From assembly GCF_003432115.1 (NCBI RefSeq), contig NZ_QWDC01000002.1, forward strand, positions 1,080,877 through 1,144,876: 64,000 nt of DNA. Reading direction: 5' to 3'. Below the pieces are notes generated by a model that worked only from the letters and a program-made list of their open reading frames with translations, was not told the DNA's origin and did no database searches. The stretch's first letter is position 1. Every line of letters starts with the position of its first letter. Shown here piece after piece: positions 43,873 to 52,729 of the stretch. A program made the position numbers and the translations under genes. Source of the DNA: Mucilaginibacter conchicola (GTDB lineage: Bacteria; Bacteroidota; Bacteroidia; Sphingobacteriales; Sphingobacteriaceae).

Positions 43873-44107
43873 TATTTAAGTACCTGCCAATGATGATTTT
43901 TCAAATGTAATATATCTCTCGTTAAATATATTTCAGTGGAATGATACAAAAATAAGAAATGTTTTGATATTATTTTATTTTATCAAAACATTAACTAAAT
44001 TTGTTCTGCATCATTTAGGCATTTCAACGATTCTCAAATAGATGTTGATAGTCGTTAGGAGCATTGATAATTAATTTTTACTGTTTTGCAATTTAAACAA
44101 ATCAAAT

Positions 44108-44374
44108 ATGGCGGCAATTGAAGTGATCACGAAAGACGATTTGAATGATTTTAAAAAAGACCTGCTCCAGGAGATCAGGCAAATGATCGAGCCTGTAGAA
44201 AGCCAGGGGAAAAAGTGGCTTAAAAGTGTAGAGGTAAGAAAGCTTTTAAATATATCACCAGGCACCTTACAAAACCTGCGTATCAATGGCACACTAAGGT
44301 TTGCCAAAATTGGCGGAATGCTTTATTACAAGTTGGAAGATATTCACAAACTGTTAGAAGGAGGTGTAAAATGA
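44108..44374 (+). CDS. Helix-turn-helix protein, excisionase-like
   Basis: 88 residues. A short N-terminal coiled region (EVITKDDLNDFKKDLLQEIR) is followed by a MerR/excisionase-type winged helix (WLKSVEVRKLLNISPGTLQN, then LRINGTLRFAKIGGMLYY). This is the HTH_17 type common in Bacteroidota mobile elements, where it acts as excisionase or mobilization regulator. Its stop overlaps the next start by four bases (ATGA). Confidence 0.85.
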   Translation: MAAIEVITKDDLNDFKKDLLQEIRQMIEPVESQGKKWLKSVEVRKLLNISPGTLQNLRINGTLRFAKIGGMLYYKLEDIHKLLEGGVK

Positions 44375-44724
44375 AAGCCTTATCATCTTCAATGGATTTA
44401 AAAGGCTATTCAAAGTTATTCAGATCACTGGGTAAGGATGAGCGGTTGTTTCCCACACATGTCAGTCTTTTCTCAGGGCTTTTCATTTTTTGGCAGCGCT
44501 CAGGCTATCAGCGTCCATTTAAAATAAGCAGAAGCGGTTTAATGGCGACGTCAAGAATTGCATCCACCGCCACTTATCAAAAGTGCATTAAAGAGTTACG
44601 GGACTTTGGTTACATCCTCTATCTGCCATCCTATCACCCGACAAAAGCAAGTACGGTTGACTGGCCGGAAAACTGGAAAGTAAACGACTCTGAAAGCCAT
44701 GTTGGTAATAATATATCTATGTAA
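44371..44724 (+). CDS. Conserved mobile-element protein, possible winged helix
   Basis: 117 residues. The core (LFPTHVSLFSGLFIFWQRSG, FKISRSGLMATSRIAS, TYQKCIKELRDFGYI) looks like a replication- or transcription-type winged helix: helix, recognition helix, short wing. It is translationally coupled to the excisionase-like gene and precedes the candidate oriT. Similar proteins sit in this place in Bacteroidota mobilizable elements, but no function is established to my knowledge. Confidence 0.65.
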   Translation: MKALSSSMDLKGYSKLFRSLGKDERLFPTHVSLFSGLFIFWQRSGYQRPFKISRSGLMATSRIASTATYQKCIKELRDFGYILYLPSYHPTKASTVDWPENWKVNDSESHVGNNISM

Positions 44725-44882
44725 CTGGATAAATTGTTATCCAGCTATTTTGTATTGGGATAACCACATAAACATATATCAGTGTACCAATTTACCGGCA
44801 TATCAATTTATTACTCAATTATCTCAAGAATGATATTACCCACCATTCAAGTCCACTCCCTCAAGTACTTCTCTTGGCCATT

Positions 44883-45049
44883 AAAATGGTTGTCGCGCGA
44901 AGTGCGACAACCATTTTTAATATCAACTGTGCAAATATGGATGGCTACCTGGCTTGTCCCATAAGGGAGCAAGCGGAAGTTGGGCAGAGCCCTACTTTGC
45001 TTGCTTTTTGCGCTGCAAAAAGGGTTTGAAGTATCCTCCGGGGATACTT
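44883..45049. other. Hairpin-rich candidate oriT
   Basis: The 459-base gap 44725-45183 has no convincing gene. It contains four hairpins in a row. First, 44883-44917 has a perfect 14-bp stem (AAAATGGTTGTCGC). Second, 44969-45004 has GCAAGC outer arms and GGGC/GCCC inner arms, imperfect. Third, 45004-45022 has CTTTTTGC/GCAAAAAG, 8 bp. Fourth, 45029-45049 has AAGTATCC/GGATACTT, 8 bp. They lie directly upstream of the mobilization genes, the usual place of oriT and nic in BtgA/NBU-type elements. The nic site cannot be pinpointed. Confidence 0.6.
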
Positions 45050-45183
45050 GCCTGCTCCTACGGCTTTAAAAAGGCCAATTTCAGGATACTTAATGGTATC
45101 CCATATAGCTGGCTATCTGTACATCTATGTATCAAGATATATAGTTTAATGCCAGCAAAGTTTTAACAAAAAAATTGTGATGT

Positions 45184-45738
45184 ATGCAAGACATTAACAC
45201 CAGGTCGGTAAGGTATCCCGAAGCGGTCGATCAAAAGTTTGAGAAGATTGCCTTGAAATTGGGAAGGACAAAGCGACAGATATTTATTCAAATGGTAGAT
45301 TATTTCTACAAAAGCAAGAAAGATCCAATGGATCTGAATGATGAAATGCTAAAGAACTCGCTCATAAAGAACCATAAAGATTTGATTGGCTTCATTAAAA
45401 CCCAGGAAAATGATTTGCTGATACCTACCCGGCGGGAAGTAGACCGAATGGTTGAAGCATTTAGGAATGTTATAACTTTTTTTAACGAAACGTTGTCGCC
45501 AAGTTTAAATACAATGCTGGCCGGGCAGCAAACAGCATCAGACAGGTTTAAACTTATTGCTGATGTGATGAAGCGTGTAGAACTTCAACAAACCGGTAAA
45601 GACCAACTGAAGAAGCAATTTGTGTTGATACTGGAGGGCTACGTGAAAGCCAGGGAAAATATCAGTGGTTTTAATACCGGCCGGGAAAAGGAAGAATTGT
45701 TGTCAACTACAAAAGCACAAATAGAAATATTAAGATAA
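45184..45738 (+). CDS. BfmA/BtgA-type mobilization protein
   Basis: 184 residues. The N-terminus SVRYPEAVDQKFEKIALKLG with GRTKRQIFIQMVDYFYKS is a ribbon-helix-helix-like DNA-binding start, typical of the BfmA/BtgA accessory mobilization proteins of Bacteroidota. The rest is alpha-helical, likely coiled. It would bind oriT and recruit the relaxase. It starts three bases before the next gene. Confidence 0.88.
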   Translation: MQDINTRSVRYPEAVDQKFEKIALKLGRTKRQIFIQMVDYFYKSKKDPMDLNDEMLKNSLIKNHKDLIGFIKTQENDLLIPTRREVDRMVEAFRNVITFFNETLSPSLNTMLAGQQTASDRFKLIADVMKRVELQQTGKDQLKKQFVLILEGYVKARENISGFNTGREKEELLSTTKAQIEILR

Positions 45739-45741
45739 GAT

Positions 45742-46689
45742 ATGTTTATTAATATAACAGACAGCAAAACAGCAGATAACAAGGGCAGTGCAGGAGGGTT
45801 GGTCAATTATCTGGAAAAGGAGAATCGTTTAGATAATGCACAGCAAGAATATTGGTTTAATCAAACAGATAATCTTTATGCCGCCTATGAAGTAAGGCAA
45901 AAGATTGATAATAATATTGCTAAACTCGGCCGCAATGATGCAAAATTCTTCCTTGTAAATATCAGCCCGAGTCAAAAAGAGCTCAATCACCTGTTCGCAG
46001 AGAATAACCGGGAACAAGTTAAGGAACTACTGAAAGGTTATGCAGTATTGGTGATGGATGAATATGCGCGCAATTTTAACCGGGCCAATATTAAAGATAG
46101 CAATGACTTGATATGGTTTGCCAAATTGGAAAATTACCGCTATTACAGTTATGAGGATAAGGAAGTAAAGGAAGGCTTAAAAAAACGGGGAGAACGAAAG
46201 CCGGGAGAACAAATGCACATACAAGTGATTGTCAGCCGTAAGGATGCCGGCAATACTGTAAAGCTAAGCCCAATGAATAACTCACGCGGAAGAAATGTCG
46301 AACATTCTAAAAAGATGGGCGAATTTGACCGGGTAGCTTTCAAGCAATGTGGCGAGCATATTTTTGATCAACATTTTAAATTTGACCGTGGCTTGCATGA
46401 TACTATGGCTTATGCCAATGTAATAAAAAACGGTAGCCTTGAACAAAGGCGCCAAATGGACATACTCTCTGCGGGAGAACAGTTTTCCCCTGATAAAGAT
46501 CAAATAAAGGAATTAGCCGAAGGAGTTGCTCAGCAACAATTTACTACACCACAAAAAATGATGGCATCTACTGGTACAACAATCGGAAAGTTCTTAGATG
46601 TATTACTGGAGCAAACACATATTGCCGCCTCTCCCCAGTCAGACCGGCCAAAAAAGAAAAAGAAAAGAGGTCAAGGTTATCGTTATTAA
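45742..46689 (+). CDS. DUF5712 (BtgB-like) mobilization relaxase
   Basis: 315 residues. N-terminal GGLVNYLEKENR, then a central histidine motif GEQMHIQVIVSRKDAGN, corresponding to the HxHVIVSRKD-type metal-binding site of Bacteroidota mobilization nucleases. LSPMNNSRG and the basic C-terminus (KKKKKRGQGYRY) fit DNA binding. It should nick the element at oriT and pilot the strand through a helper's transfer machinery. It is tightly coupled to the BtgA-like gene. Confidence 0.87.
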   Translation: MFINITDSKTADNKGSAGGLVNYLEKENRLDNAQQEYWFNQTDNLYAAYEVRQKIDNNIAKLGRNDAKFFLVNISPSQKELNHLFAENNREQVKELLKGYAVLVMDEYARNFNRANIKDSNDLIWFAKLENYRYYSYEDKEVKEGLKKRGERKPGEQMHIQVIVSRKDAGNTVKLSPMNNSRGRNVEHSKKMGEFDRVAFKQCGEHIFDQHFKFDRGLHDTMAYANVIKNGSLEQRRQMDILSAGEQFSPDKDQIKELAEGVAQQQFTTPQKMMASTGTTIGKFLDVLLEQTHIAASPQSDRPKKKKKRGQGYRY

Positions 46690-46745
46690 AGTTGCTTGTA
46701 ATCGATACAGTCTGTCTTTTAATAAAATTTGTTGATTGTCAATTT

Positions 46746-46763
46746 AATCGTAATATTGCAATA
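46746..46763. promoter_or_regulatory. Candidate ArsR operator 1
   Basis: AATCGTAATATTGCAATA is a near-palindrome centred on AATATT, five bases before the arsR start codon. A second version lies at 47119. Confidence 0.6.
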
Positions 46764-46768
46764 TAGTT

Positions 46769-47101
46769 ATGGGCATTACCAAAACGGACATATTCAACGA
46801 ACAGCAAAACAAGCTGGCAGTGCAGTTAAAAGCCATTGCGCATCCCGCTCGTATCGCTATTTTACAGCAGATCATTAAAGCGAATGCCTGTATCTGCGGC
46901 GATCTGGTAGAAGAACTGGGGTTAGCGCAAGCGACCATTTCGCAGCATTTGAAAGAGCTGAAGAATGCCGGTCTGATACAAGGGACTATTGAGGGGGTGA
47001 GTGTATGTTATTGTATTGAGCCCAAAGCCTGGAAAGCCCTGCAACTGGAATTGAATATATTGTTTGGCTCTTACACAGAAAAGAACGATAGCTGCTGTTA
47101 A
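46769..47101 (+). CDS. arsR: ArsR-family metalloregulator
   Basis: 110 residues, ArsR/SmtB winged helix (LKAIAHPARIAILQQII; recognition helix QATISQHLKELKNAGLI). Cys41 and Cys43 (ACICGDLVEEL) fall where ArsR proteins bind As(III). Further Cys lie at 80, 82, 109 and 110 and could complete a site. It should repress the operon until arsenite binds. It is first in an operon with DUF6428, arsN2, arsC and acr3. Operator-like palindromes lie before it and before the next gene. Confidence 0.92.
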   Translation: MGITKTDIFNEQQNKLAVQLKAIAHPARIAILQQIIKANACICGDLVEELGLAQATISQHLKELKNAGLIQGTIEGVSVCYCIEPKAWKALQLELNILFGSYTEKNDSCC

Positions 47102-47118
47102 AATTTTTTGGCTTGATC

Positions 47119-47136
47119 TATCGTAATATTACAATA
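47119..47136. promoter_or_regulatory. Candidate ArsR operator 2
   Basis: TATCGTAATATTACAATA has 15 or more positions in common with operator 1. It lies 18 bases before the DUF6428 start codon, so the genes after arsR may have their own regulated promoter. Confidence 0.6.
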
Positions 47137-47154
47137 AGCAACAAATACAAAGCC

Positions 47155-47724
47155 ATGAATAAAATAGAAGCCAACAATTGGAAAACCTTTAAGGATACCT
47201 TATTACAGCATCCGGACCTTGACCTGCAATTCCAATATGCAGAAGGCAAACTGGTAGATCCAGCTTACCATATCACCGAGATCAAACAAGCGCCGATCAC
47301 TTCCGTGGATTGCGGCGGCGTAATGAATGCCTGGACAGAAATTATCGTACAGCTTTGGGTGCCGGAGGGCGAACAGCAAGAGCGTTCGATGAAAGTAGGC
47401 AAAGCTTTATCTATCGTGGATATCGTCGAGAAAATGCTGCCACTGAACCCCAATGGTACAGTAAAGATCGAGTTCGGTAACTCTGAATTTGATACCCGCC
47501 AAATGTTCCCCAATGAAATGATCGTGAGTGAAAATGCTTTAATCGTTGACCTGCGCCCGGATGCGGTGCAATGCAAGGCTATTGGTCGCGGCGGCAATTG
47601 CGGCACGAATGATAAGGGTGAGGAATGTTGTGCGCCTGCGGTCGTTGAAAAACCAAAAGTACAATTAGTGAACCTGGCTGCACCCGCTGAAGCCTGCTGC
47701 ACACCGGGCGGGGGCTGCTGTTAA
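47155..47724 (+). CDS. DUF6428 protein with cysteine-rich tail
   Basis: 189 residues from the ATG at 47155. The upstream in-frame ATG at 47113 would place the operator inside the gene. The N-terminal ~145 residues are the DUF6428 domain often found in Bacteroidota ars operons; its activity is unknown. The C-terminal 45 residues are unusual: GEECCAPAV, then EACCTPGGGCC, three Cys-Cys pairs plus further Cys. This suggests binding of arsenite or another soft metal, perhaps as a chaperone or buffer. This is inference. Confidence 0.8.
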   Translation: MNKIEANNWKTFKDTLLQHPDLDLQFQYAEGKLVDPAYHITEIKQAPITSVDCGGVMNAWTEIIVQLWVPEGEQQERSMKVGKALSIVDIVEKMLPLNPNGTVKIEFGNSEFDTRQMFPNEMIVSENALIVDLRPDAVQCKAIGRGGNCGTNDKGEECCAPAVVEKPKVQLVNLAAPAEACCTPGGGCC

Positions 47725-47735
47725 ACAACTTCATC

Positions 47736-48170
47736 ATGGAGATCAAAGCTGCGCAACCTTACAAAGCAGAAGTAGTTGAACTTTTAAGTTTGGCCAAACT
47801 ACCTTATGCAGATCTGCCGGAAACACTGAACAATTTCTTTGTCGCCATTAACGATGGCGAAGTCATCGGGGCCGCCGGAGTGGAGATCTACGGCAGTAAT
47901 GGTCTACTGCGTTCGGTGGTCATTCACCCCAATTTCCGAAAACAAGGCATCGCCGCTCAACTCTTGCAAAAAATTGAAGCTACAGCCTTAGATCAAAACA
48001 TGACCAAGCTTTTTCTGCTGACAGAAACAGCTCCTGGTCATTTTGAAAACCATGGCTTTAAACGCGTCAGCCGGGAAGAAGTGCCCGAACCGTTAAAAGC
48101 TTCATCCGAATTTTCCCATGTCTGCCCGGTTTCGGCAGTCGTTATGTCAAAACCTCTAATTAAATTATAA
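47736..48170 (+). CDS. arsN2: Arsenic-resistance GNAT acetyltransferase (ArsN2-type)
   Basis: 144 residues, single GNAT domain. The acetyl-CoA loop is in VVIHPNFRKQGIAAQLL; family-typical LPYADLPETLNNFFVA and LLTETAPGHFENHGF are present. ArsN-type enzymes N-acetylate arsinothricin-like organoarsenicals. The ArsN2 branch is defined mainly by its place in ars operons, so the substrate is not certain. It lies 11 bases after DUF6428 and is adjacent to arsC. Confidence 0.85.
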   Translation: MEIKAAQPYKAEVVELLSLAKLPYADLPETLNNFFVAINDGEVIGAAGVEIYGSNGLLRSVVIHPNFRKQGIAAQLLQKIEATALDQNMTKLFLLTETAPGHFENHGFKRVSREEVPEPLKASSEFSHVCPVSAVVMSKPLIKL

Positions 48171-48590
48171 ATGAAAAACATATTAGTGCTCTGTACAGGA
48201 AACAGCTGCCGCAGCCAAATAGCCGAAGGTTACCTGCGTTATTTTGCAGGTGACAAAGCAACTATTTACAGCGCAGGTATCGAAACGCATGGCGTAAACC
48301 CCAAAGCCATTGAGATCATGAAGCGTGATGGTATAGATATATCCGGCCATACTTCCAACAATGTAGATGAGTATGCCGATATCCCTTTCGACTACGTGAT
48401 CACCGTTTGCGATAACGCGAAGGAGAATTGTCCTTACTTCCCAACCAAGGCTATTAAACTGCATCAAAATTTTCCGGACCCGGCCAAAGCTACTGGTACA
48501 GATGAACAAATTATGGAGCAGTTTCGCGAAGTGCGGGAAATGATCAGGCAATACGCAAGGAATTTCGTGAACGAAAACCTAAAGGACTAA
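48171..48590 (+). CDS. arsC: Arsenate reductase, low-molecular-weight-phosphatase type
   Basis: 139 residues. P-loop C8-T-G-N-S-C13-R14 and redox pair Cys80 and Cys87 ([12 protein letters not shown]), the same spacing as thioredoxin-coupled ArsC (Cys10, 15, 82 and 89 of S. aureus). It reduces As(V) to As(III) for export. It begins directly after the arsN2 stop codon and overlaps acr3 by one base. Confidence 0.94.
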   Translation: MKNILVLCTGNSCRSQIAEGYLRYFAGDKATIYSAGIETHGVNPKAIEIMKRDGIDISGHTSNNVDEYADIPFDYVITVCDNAKENCPYFPTKAIKLHQNFPDPAKATGTDEQIMEQFREVREMIRQYARNFVNENLKD

Positions 48591-49654
48591 TGAGTATTGA
48601 CCACTGCGCGCCGACTGTTGAAAGACAACGATTAGGCTTTATTGACCGTTACCTCACCTTGTGGATCTTCCTGGCGATGGCCATTGGTGTTGGCCTTGGT
48701 TATTTTTTCCCTTCATCGGCCACTTTTATTAATTCCTTTTCGAGCGGTACCACCAATATCCCGCTGGCCATTGGCCTGATCCTGATGATGTATCCGCCAT
48801 TGGCCAAAGTGAAATACGAGAACATGGGCGAAGTATTCCGCAATACTAAGGTATTGAGCGCTTCGCTGATCTTGAACTGGATCATCGGTCCGATACTCAT
48901 GTTTATTCTTGCCATCACACTATTGCGCGACCATCCTGATTATATGATCGGGCTGATATTGATCGGGTTGGCCCGTTGTATCGCGATGGTTGTGGTTTGG
49001 AACGAACTCGCTGAGGGCAACCGTGAATATGCCGCCGGCCTGATCGCTTTGAACAGTATTTTCCAGGTGCTGTTATACAGTGTTTATGCTTATATATTCA
49101 TTACGATCCTGCCGCCCCTATTCGGCTTAAAAGGTCTGGCTGTTAATATTACGATCGCAGAAATTGCCAAGTCGGTCGGCATCTATTTAGGTGTTCCATT
49201 TGCAGCGGGCGTGATCAGCCGTTATACGCTCATTAAACTGAAAGGCGAAACATGGTTCAATACCAAATATGTACCCTTCATATCGCCGATAACTTTGATC
49301 GCCCTGCTATTCACTATTATCGTCATGTTCAGCTTAAAAGGTGATCTGATTGTAAAAATACCATTCGACGTAGTGCGCATCGCTATCCCATTAGTGATCT
49401 ATTTTACCATTATGTTTATTGCCAGTTTTTTTATCGGCAAGTCATTCGGTGCCGATTATTCAAGATCGACATCTATTGCCTTTACGGCAACCGGTAACAA
49501 TTTTGAGCTGGCTATCGCTGTTGCCATCGGCGTGTTCGGCATTAATTCAGGTGAAGCATTTGCCGGTGTGATCGGCCCGCTTGTGGAAGTTCCGGCGCTG
49601 ATAGCATTAGTGAATTTGGCTTTTTGGTTTAGAACCAAATACTACCCAGCCTGA
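48590..49654 (+). CDS. acr3: ACR3-family arsenite efflux transporter
   Basis: 354 residues, about ten membrane helices, BASS/ACR3 fold. The essential Cys130 lies in [18 protein letters not shown], matching the LARCxAMV signature. The late motif [13 protein letters not shown] and the conserved Glu in GPLVEVPAL are present. It pumps arsenite out across the inner membrane and completes the arsR-to-acr3 operon. Confidence 0.94.
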   Translation: MSIDHCAPTVERQRLGFIDRYLTLWIFLAMAIGVGLGYFFPSSATFINSFSSGTTNIPLAIGLILMMYPPLAKVKYENMGEVFRNTKVLSASLILNWIIGPILMFILAITLLRDHPDYMIGLILIGLARCIAMVVVWNELAEGNREYAAGLIALNSIFQVLLYSVYAYIFITILPPLFGLKGLAVNITIAEIAKSVGIYLGVPFAAGVISRYTLIKLKGETWFNTKYVPFISPITLIALLFTIIVMFSLKGDLIVKIPFDVVRIAIPLVIYFTIMFIASFFIGKSFGADYSRSTSIAFTATGNNFELAIAVAIGVFGINSGEAFAGVIGPLVEVPALIALVNLAFWFRTKYYPA

Positions 49655-49717
49655 TCCTAAAAAATAAAACGACCGACCGAAAAAAGGGCATTTGATACTT
49701 CTCGACCCCATGTTCAT

Positions 49718-50689
49718 CTATACCAAATGCAGGATAGCGTACAAGGCGCTCACTGAGATCAATATCCATAACGCCACACCCTGCACCAAGGGTTTGAATC
49801 CTACTGAAGCCAATACCTGGCGAGATAGACCTGCACCGATCAGGAACAGTGTCAAGGTAAGTCCAGCTTTCGCTATCATGACCATGTAGGGGCTGATCAG
49901 TTTTACTACCGGCAGATAAGTGTTGGCGATCATTGCCAGAATGAATAACCCGATGAAATAAGGAATAGCTACTTTTTTAGATTGGTTTTTGAACAGAAAG
50001 GTCGACAAAAATGAGATCGGCACGATCCACAGCGCCCTGGCTAATTTCACTGTAGTAGCTACCTCTAAAGCGTGTGCGCCGTATTTACTGGCAGCCCCGA
50101 CAACAGAACTGGTATCATGAATGGCAATGGCACACCATAAACCGAACTGGGTTTGTGATAAGTTGAAGTAATGCCCGACTACCGGGAACACAAACAGCGC
50201 GATAGAGTTCAGTATAAACACACAACCTAAAGCGACAGAGATCTGTTTTTCTTCGGCCTTGATCACCGGAGAGATGGCTGCAATGGCGCTGCCACCGCAG
50301 ATAGCCGTACCGTTTGAGATCAGGTAAGAAGTTTTCGTTTCGATCTTCAGCCATTTGCCGATCAGGAAACCGAACACCAAAGTACTGCTGATCGATGCGA
50401 TGGTAAACAGCACGCCTTCTTTACCGGCCTGCATGGCGCTATGCACGTTCATACCGAAACCCAACCCCACAACCGATACCTGTAACAACAAGTGTGTAGC
50501 CTTATGATTTAAATGCAGGTAAGGGTGACCTGATAATTGTGCAACCGCCAAACCTAATAACAGCGCGATAGCCGGACTGACGAATGGTGTAAGGCACAAG
50601 GTCACGCAAATAATAAAGATAAATTTGCGGGTGTTTTCGTTCAGGTGAAGAAATGTATGGGTTTGAGTTAATTGATGTTGGGTATCCAT
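49718..50689 (-). CDS. YeiH-family putative sulfur-oxyanion exporter
   Basis: 323 residues, ten or so membrane helices, UPF0324/YeiH family (LLGLAVAQLSGHPYLHL; ISNGTAICGGSAIAAISPVI; AIHDTSSVVGAAS). Family members are called putative sulfate exporters. In enterobacteria yeiH is controlled by the sulfite-sensing LysR regulator YeiE, so sulfite export is a plausible role. It is preceded by one of the three LysR-type promoter boxes of this element. It is transcribed toward the arsenic operon; the two genes converge. Confidence 0.88.
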   Translation of the reverse strand: MDTQHQLTQTHTFLHLNENTRKFIFIICVTLCLTPFVSPAIALLLGLAVAQLSGHPYLHLNHKATHLLLQVSVVGLGFGMNVHSAMQAGKEGVLFTIASISSTLVFGFLIGKWLKIETKTSYLISNGTAICGGSAIAAISPVIKAEEKQISVALGCVFILNSIALFVFPVVGHYFNLSQTQFGLWCAIAIHDTSSVVGAASKYGAHALEVATTVKLARALWIVPISFLSTFLFKNQSKKVAIPYFIGLFILAMIANTYLPVVKLISPYMVMIAKAGLTLTLFLIGAGLSRQVLASVGFKPLVQGVALWILISVSALYAILHLV

Positions 50690-50709
50690 GATCTTTGCTT
50701 TTGATACCC

Positions 50710-50776
50710 CAAAATTCCGTCTTATTTAGTGATGATTTTTATCATAAAAGGCGATGGCCGATAACTACAGGTTATG
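50710..50776 (-). promoter_or_regulatory. LysR-type promoter A (yeiH)
   Basis: On the minus strand: box CATAACC...GTTATC...CATC at 50753-50776 (inverted repeat ATAAC-N5-GTTAT with T-N11-A), 43 bases, then GAATTTTG at 50710-50717, then 21 bases to the yeiH ATG. No -33 TTTG is seen, as expected for an activator-dependent promoter. The box overlaps the 3' end of the methyltransferase gene. Confidence 0.7.
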
Positions 50777-51388
50777 GTAATTTTGAAACCAGCTGTAATT
50801 AAATAGCTGCCCGGTATTAAATGGCGTATGATGGATATGCTCCATACTTCCCGTTAAATGAAAGTGCTCCCGGAAAATGTTTGATAATGAAGCAGGTGAA
50901 TGACGTTCAACCGCTAATCCGCTGCACTTTTCCGGGCCATCGATACTAAAAGTCCCGATGATAAGTTTTCCATTAGCGTTTAAATATTTAGCTACCGCCG
51001 CCACATATTTGATTTGATCTTCTGGTTCGGTAAGAAAATGAAAAGCTGCGCGGTCATGCCAAAGGTCATATTGATCGCCGGTTACAATATTCAGTACATC
51101 GCTCACGATCCATTTAATTTCATTGGATTTATCGCCTAATCTCAATTTTGCTCTACCAATGGCTTTAGCGGAAATATCCAAAACGGTGATGTTGGTGTAG
51201 CCCAATGCCAGCAGGTGATCGGCCAATAAACTGTCCCCGCCGCCGATGTCGATGATCGCGGCATCCTTGGGAAGGTCAAAACTATTGATGATCGTTAACG
51301 AGGTTTACGGTATTGGCTCGTACCAGCTTACTTCGGTCAGTTTTTTCTGAGCATAAACGTTTTCCCAGTGTTCTTTTTTGTTTGCCAT
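50765..51388 (-). pseudogene. Class I SAM-dependent methyltransferase with in-frame stop
   Basis: One frame of 208 codons runs from the ATG at 51388 (MANKKEHWENVYAQKK, then VSWYEPIP) to 50765. Codon 28 is TAA (51305-51307), where homologous sequence would continue with Glu-Thr-Ser-Leu. After it the frame resumes with the SAM site (AAIIDIGGGDSLLADHLL) and later YDLWHDRAAFHFL and IGTFSIDGPEKCSGL. A TTG at 51226 could restart translation, but only downstream of the SAM motif. The gene starts two bases after the rhodanese fusion's stop, so it is part of that operon. Confidence 0.8.
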
Positions 51389-51390
51389 TG

Positions 51391-52728
51391 TTAGGATATA
51401 AAGTTTTTGATCGCCTCGCCCAGATCAAATACCTTGGTTTTTGTCCCCAACGCGTTGGCAATGATACTGCTTCCCGCAGCACTGCGGTACCCACCGGCAC
51501 AATGTACTACGACAGGCTTACTTAAAGGTATATTCGCTAAACATTCCCGAAGCTCGTACAGTGGAATATGGATGGCGTTCCTGAAGACCGGCTGTGTTTT
51601 TATTTCTGCTTCATTACGGATATCGACGATAGTATATTGCTCCGGGTGCGCTGCAAAATGCGCCAAATGCAGCTCTGCCATTTGTTCATCGCCACCCGCT
51701 ACAACGAATGCAGCTTCTATAAAAGCTTCGTAACCGATCTTTGCCGTTTTGCTGATCAATTGCTTTAATTTCTCCTCATTTTCCGCTACCAGGTAAAACA
51801 CTTCTTCCGGCGCGATGATACTACCCAGCCAAGTCTCGAACTTGCCGCCGTCCTGGATATTGATCGATCCCGGTAGATGCCCCTTTTTAAAATCTGCTTC
51901 AGGCCTTGCATCAATAATAAACAGTTTGCTGTTTAACGTAATTGGTTTTTTGACAGGGACATCGGCTAAAGCTGTTTTTAAGCCTATGGCACCATGCTTA
52001 TTTAAGGCGACATCGTAGGCGAAATACTTGGGTATAAACGGTTGGTCTGCCAATAACTCGCGCACAAATTCCGCTTCGCTAATTTCCTGTAATGACCAGT
52101 TACCTGCCTTTTCCGCACCAATGGTACTGCGGTTAGCTTCGCTCAATGCTTTGCCGCATAAGGTACCTGCCCCATGTGCCGGATAAACCCCAACCACATC
52201 ATCTAAAGTCAACAATTTATCGCGTAGCGAATGATACATTAGTTTAGCCAACTCCTCGCGCTTCGCAGTTAGGTTACCCGCCTGCTCGCGCAGATCGGGC
52301 CTGCCGCAATCACCAATAAATAAAGTATCACCTGTAAATACAGCTTTGTCCTTGCCATCATGCTCCAGAACAATGCTGATACTATCTGGCGAATGCCCTG
52401 GTGTGTTCAAAGCTTTCAATTTTATTTTACCGAATACGATCTCATCACCATCATCAAATGTTTGATGGGCATATTCCGCGCCCAATAGCTTGGAAGAATA
52501 AATGACCGCGCCGGTAACCTGTTGCAATTCCAGATGTCCGCTTACAAAATCCGCATGCGGATGGGTTTCGATCACAGCGATGATGGCAGCACCATGCGTT
52601 TGGGCAAAAGACAGGTAGGGCGTAATGTCTCTTGACGGGTCGATCAGCACGATCTTGTTTTCGCATTCGCTTAATACCGCGTAAGAATAATGCGATAGCC
52701 CTTTATCTTCAAATTGTTCAATTTTCAT
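51391..52728 (-). CDS. Persulfide dioxygenase-rhodanese fusion (CstB-like)
   Basis: 445 residues from the ATG at 52728. Metallo-beta-lactamase domain with H56-x-H58-x-D60 and His65 (THPHADFVSGH), HSPDSI, FTGDTLFIGDCGRPDL and PAHGAG: the ETHE1/persulfide dioxygenase pattern. A rhodanese domain without active Cys follows (FIIDARPEADFKKGHLPGS). A last rhodanese has the active Cys in VVHCAGGYRS. The three-part order matches S. aureus CstB, which turns persulfides into thiosulfate. Cytosolic. It is packed between the split YeeE/YedE genes and the methyltransferase. Confidence 0.9.
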   Translation of the reverse strand: MKIEQFEDKGLSHYSYAVLSECENKIVLIDPSRDITPYLSFAQTHGAAIIAVIETHPHADFVSGHLELQQVTGAVIYSSKLLGAEYAHQTFDDGDEIVFGKIKLKALNTPGHSPDSISIVLEHDGKDKAVFTGDTLFIGDCGRPDLREQAGNLTAKREELAKLMYHSLRDKLLTLDDVVGVYPAHGAGTLCGKALSEANRSTIGAEKAGNWSLQEISEAEFVRELLADQPFIPKYFAYDVALNKHGAIGLKTALADVPVKKPITLNSKLFIIDARPEADFKKGHLPGSINIQDGGKFETWLGSIIAPEEVFYLVAENEEKLKQLISKTAKIGYEAFIEAAFVVAGGDEQMAELHLAHFAAHPEQYTIVDIRNEAEIKTQPVFRNAIHIPLYELRECLANIPLSKPVVVHCAGGYRSAAGSSIIANALGTKTKVFDLGEAIKNFIS

Positions 52729-52729
52729 A

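Noticed and set aside
50765..51388. Frameshift in the methyltransferase gene
   Set aside because: The frame before and after 51305-51307 is the same; the lesion is a single TAA codon, not a shift.
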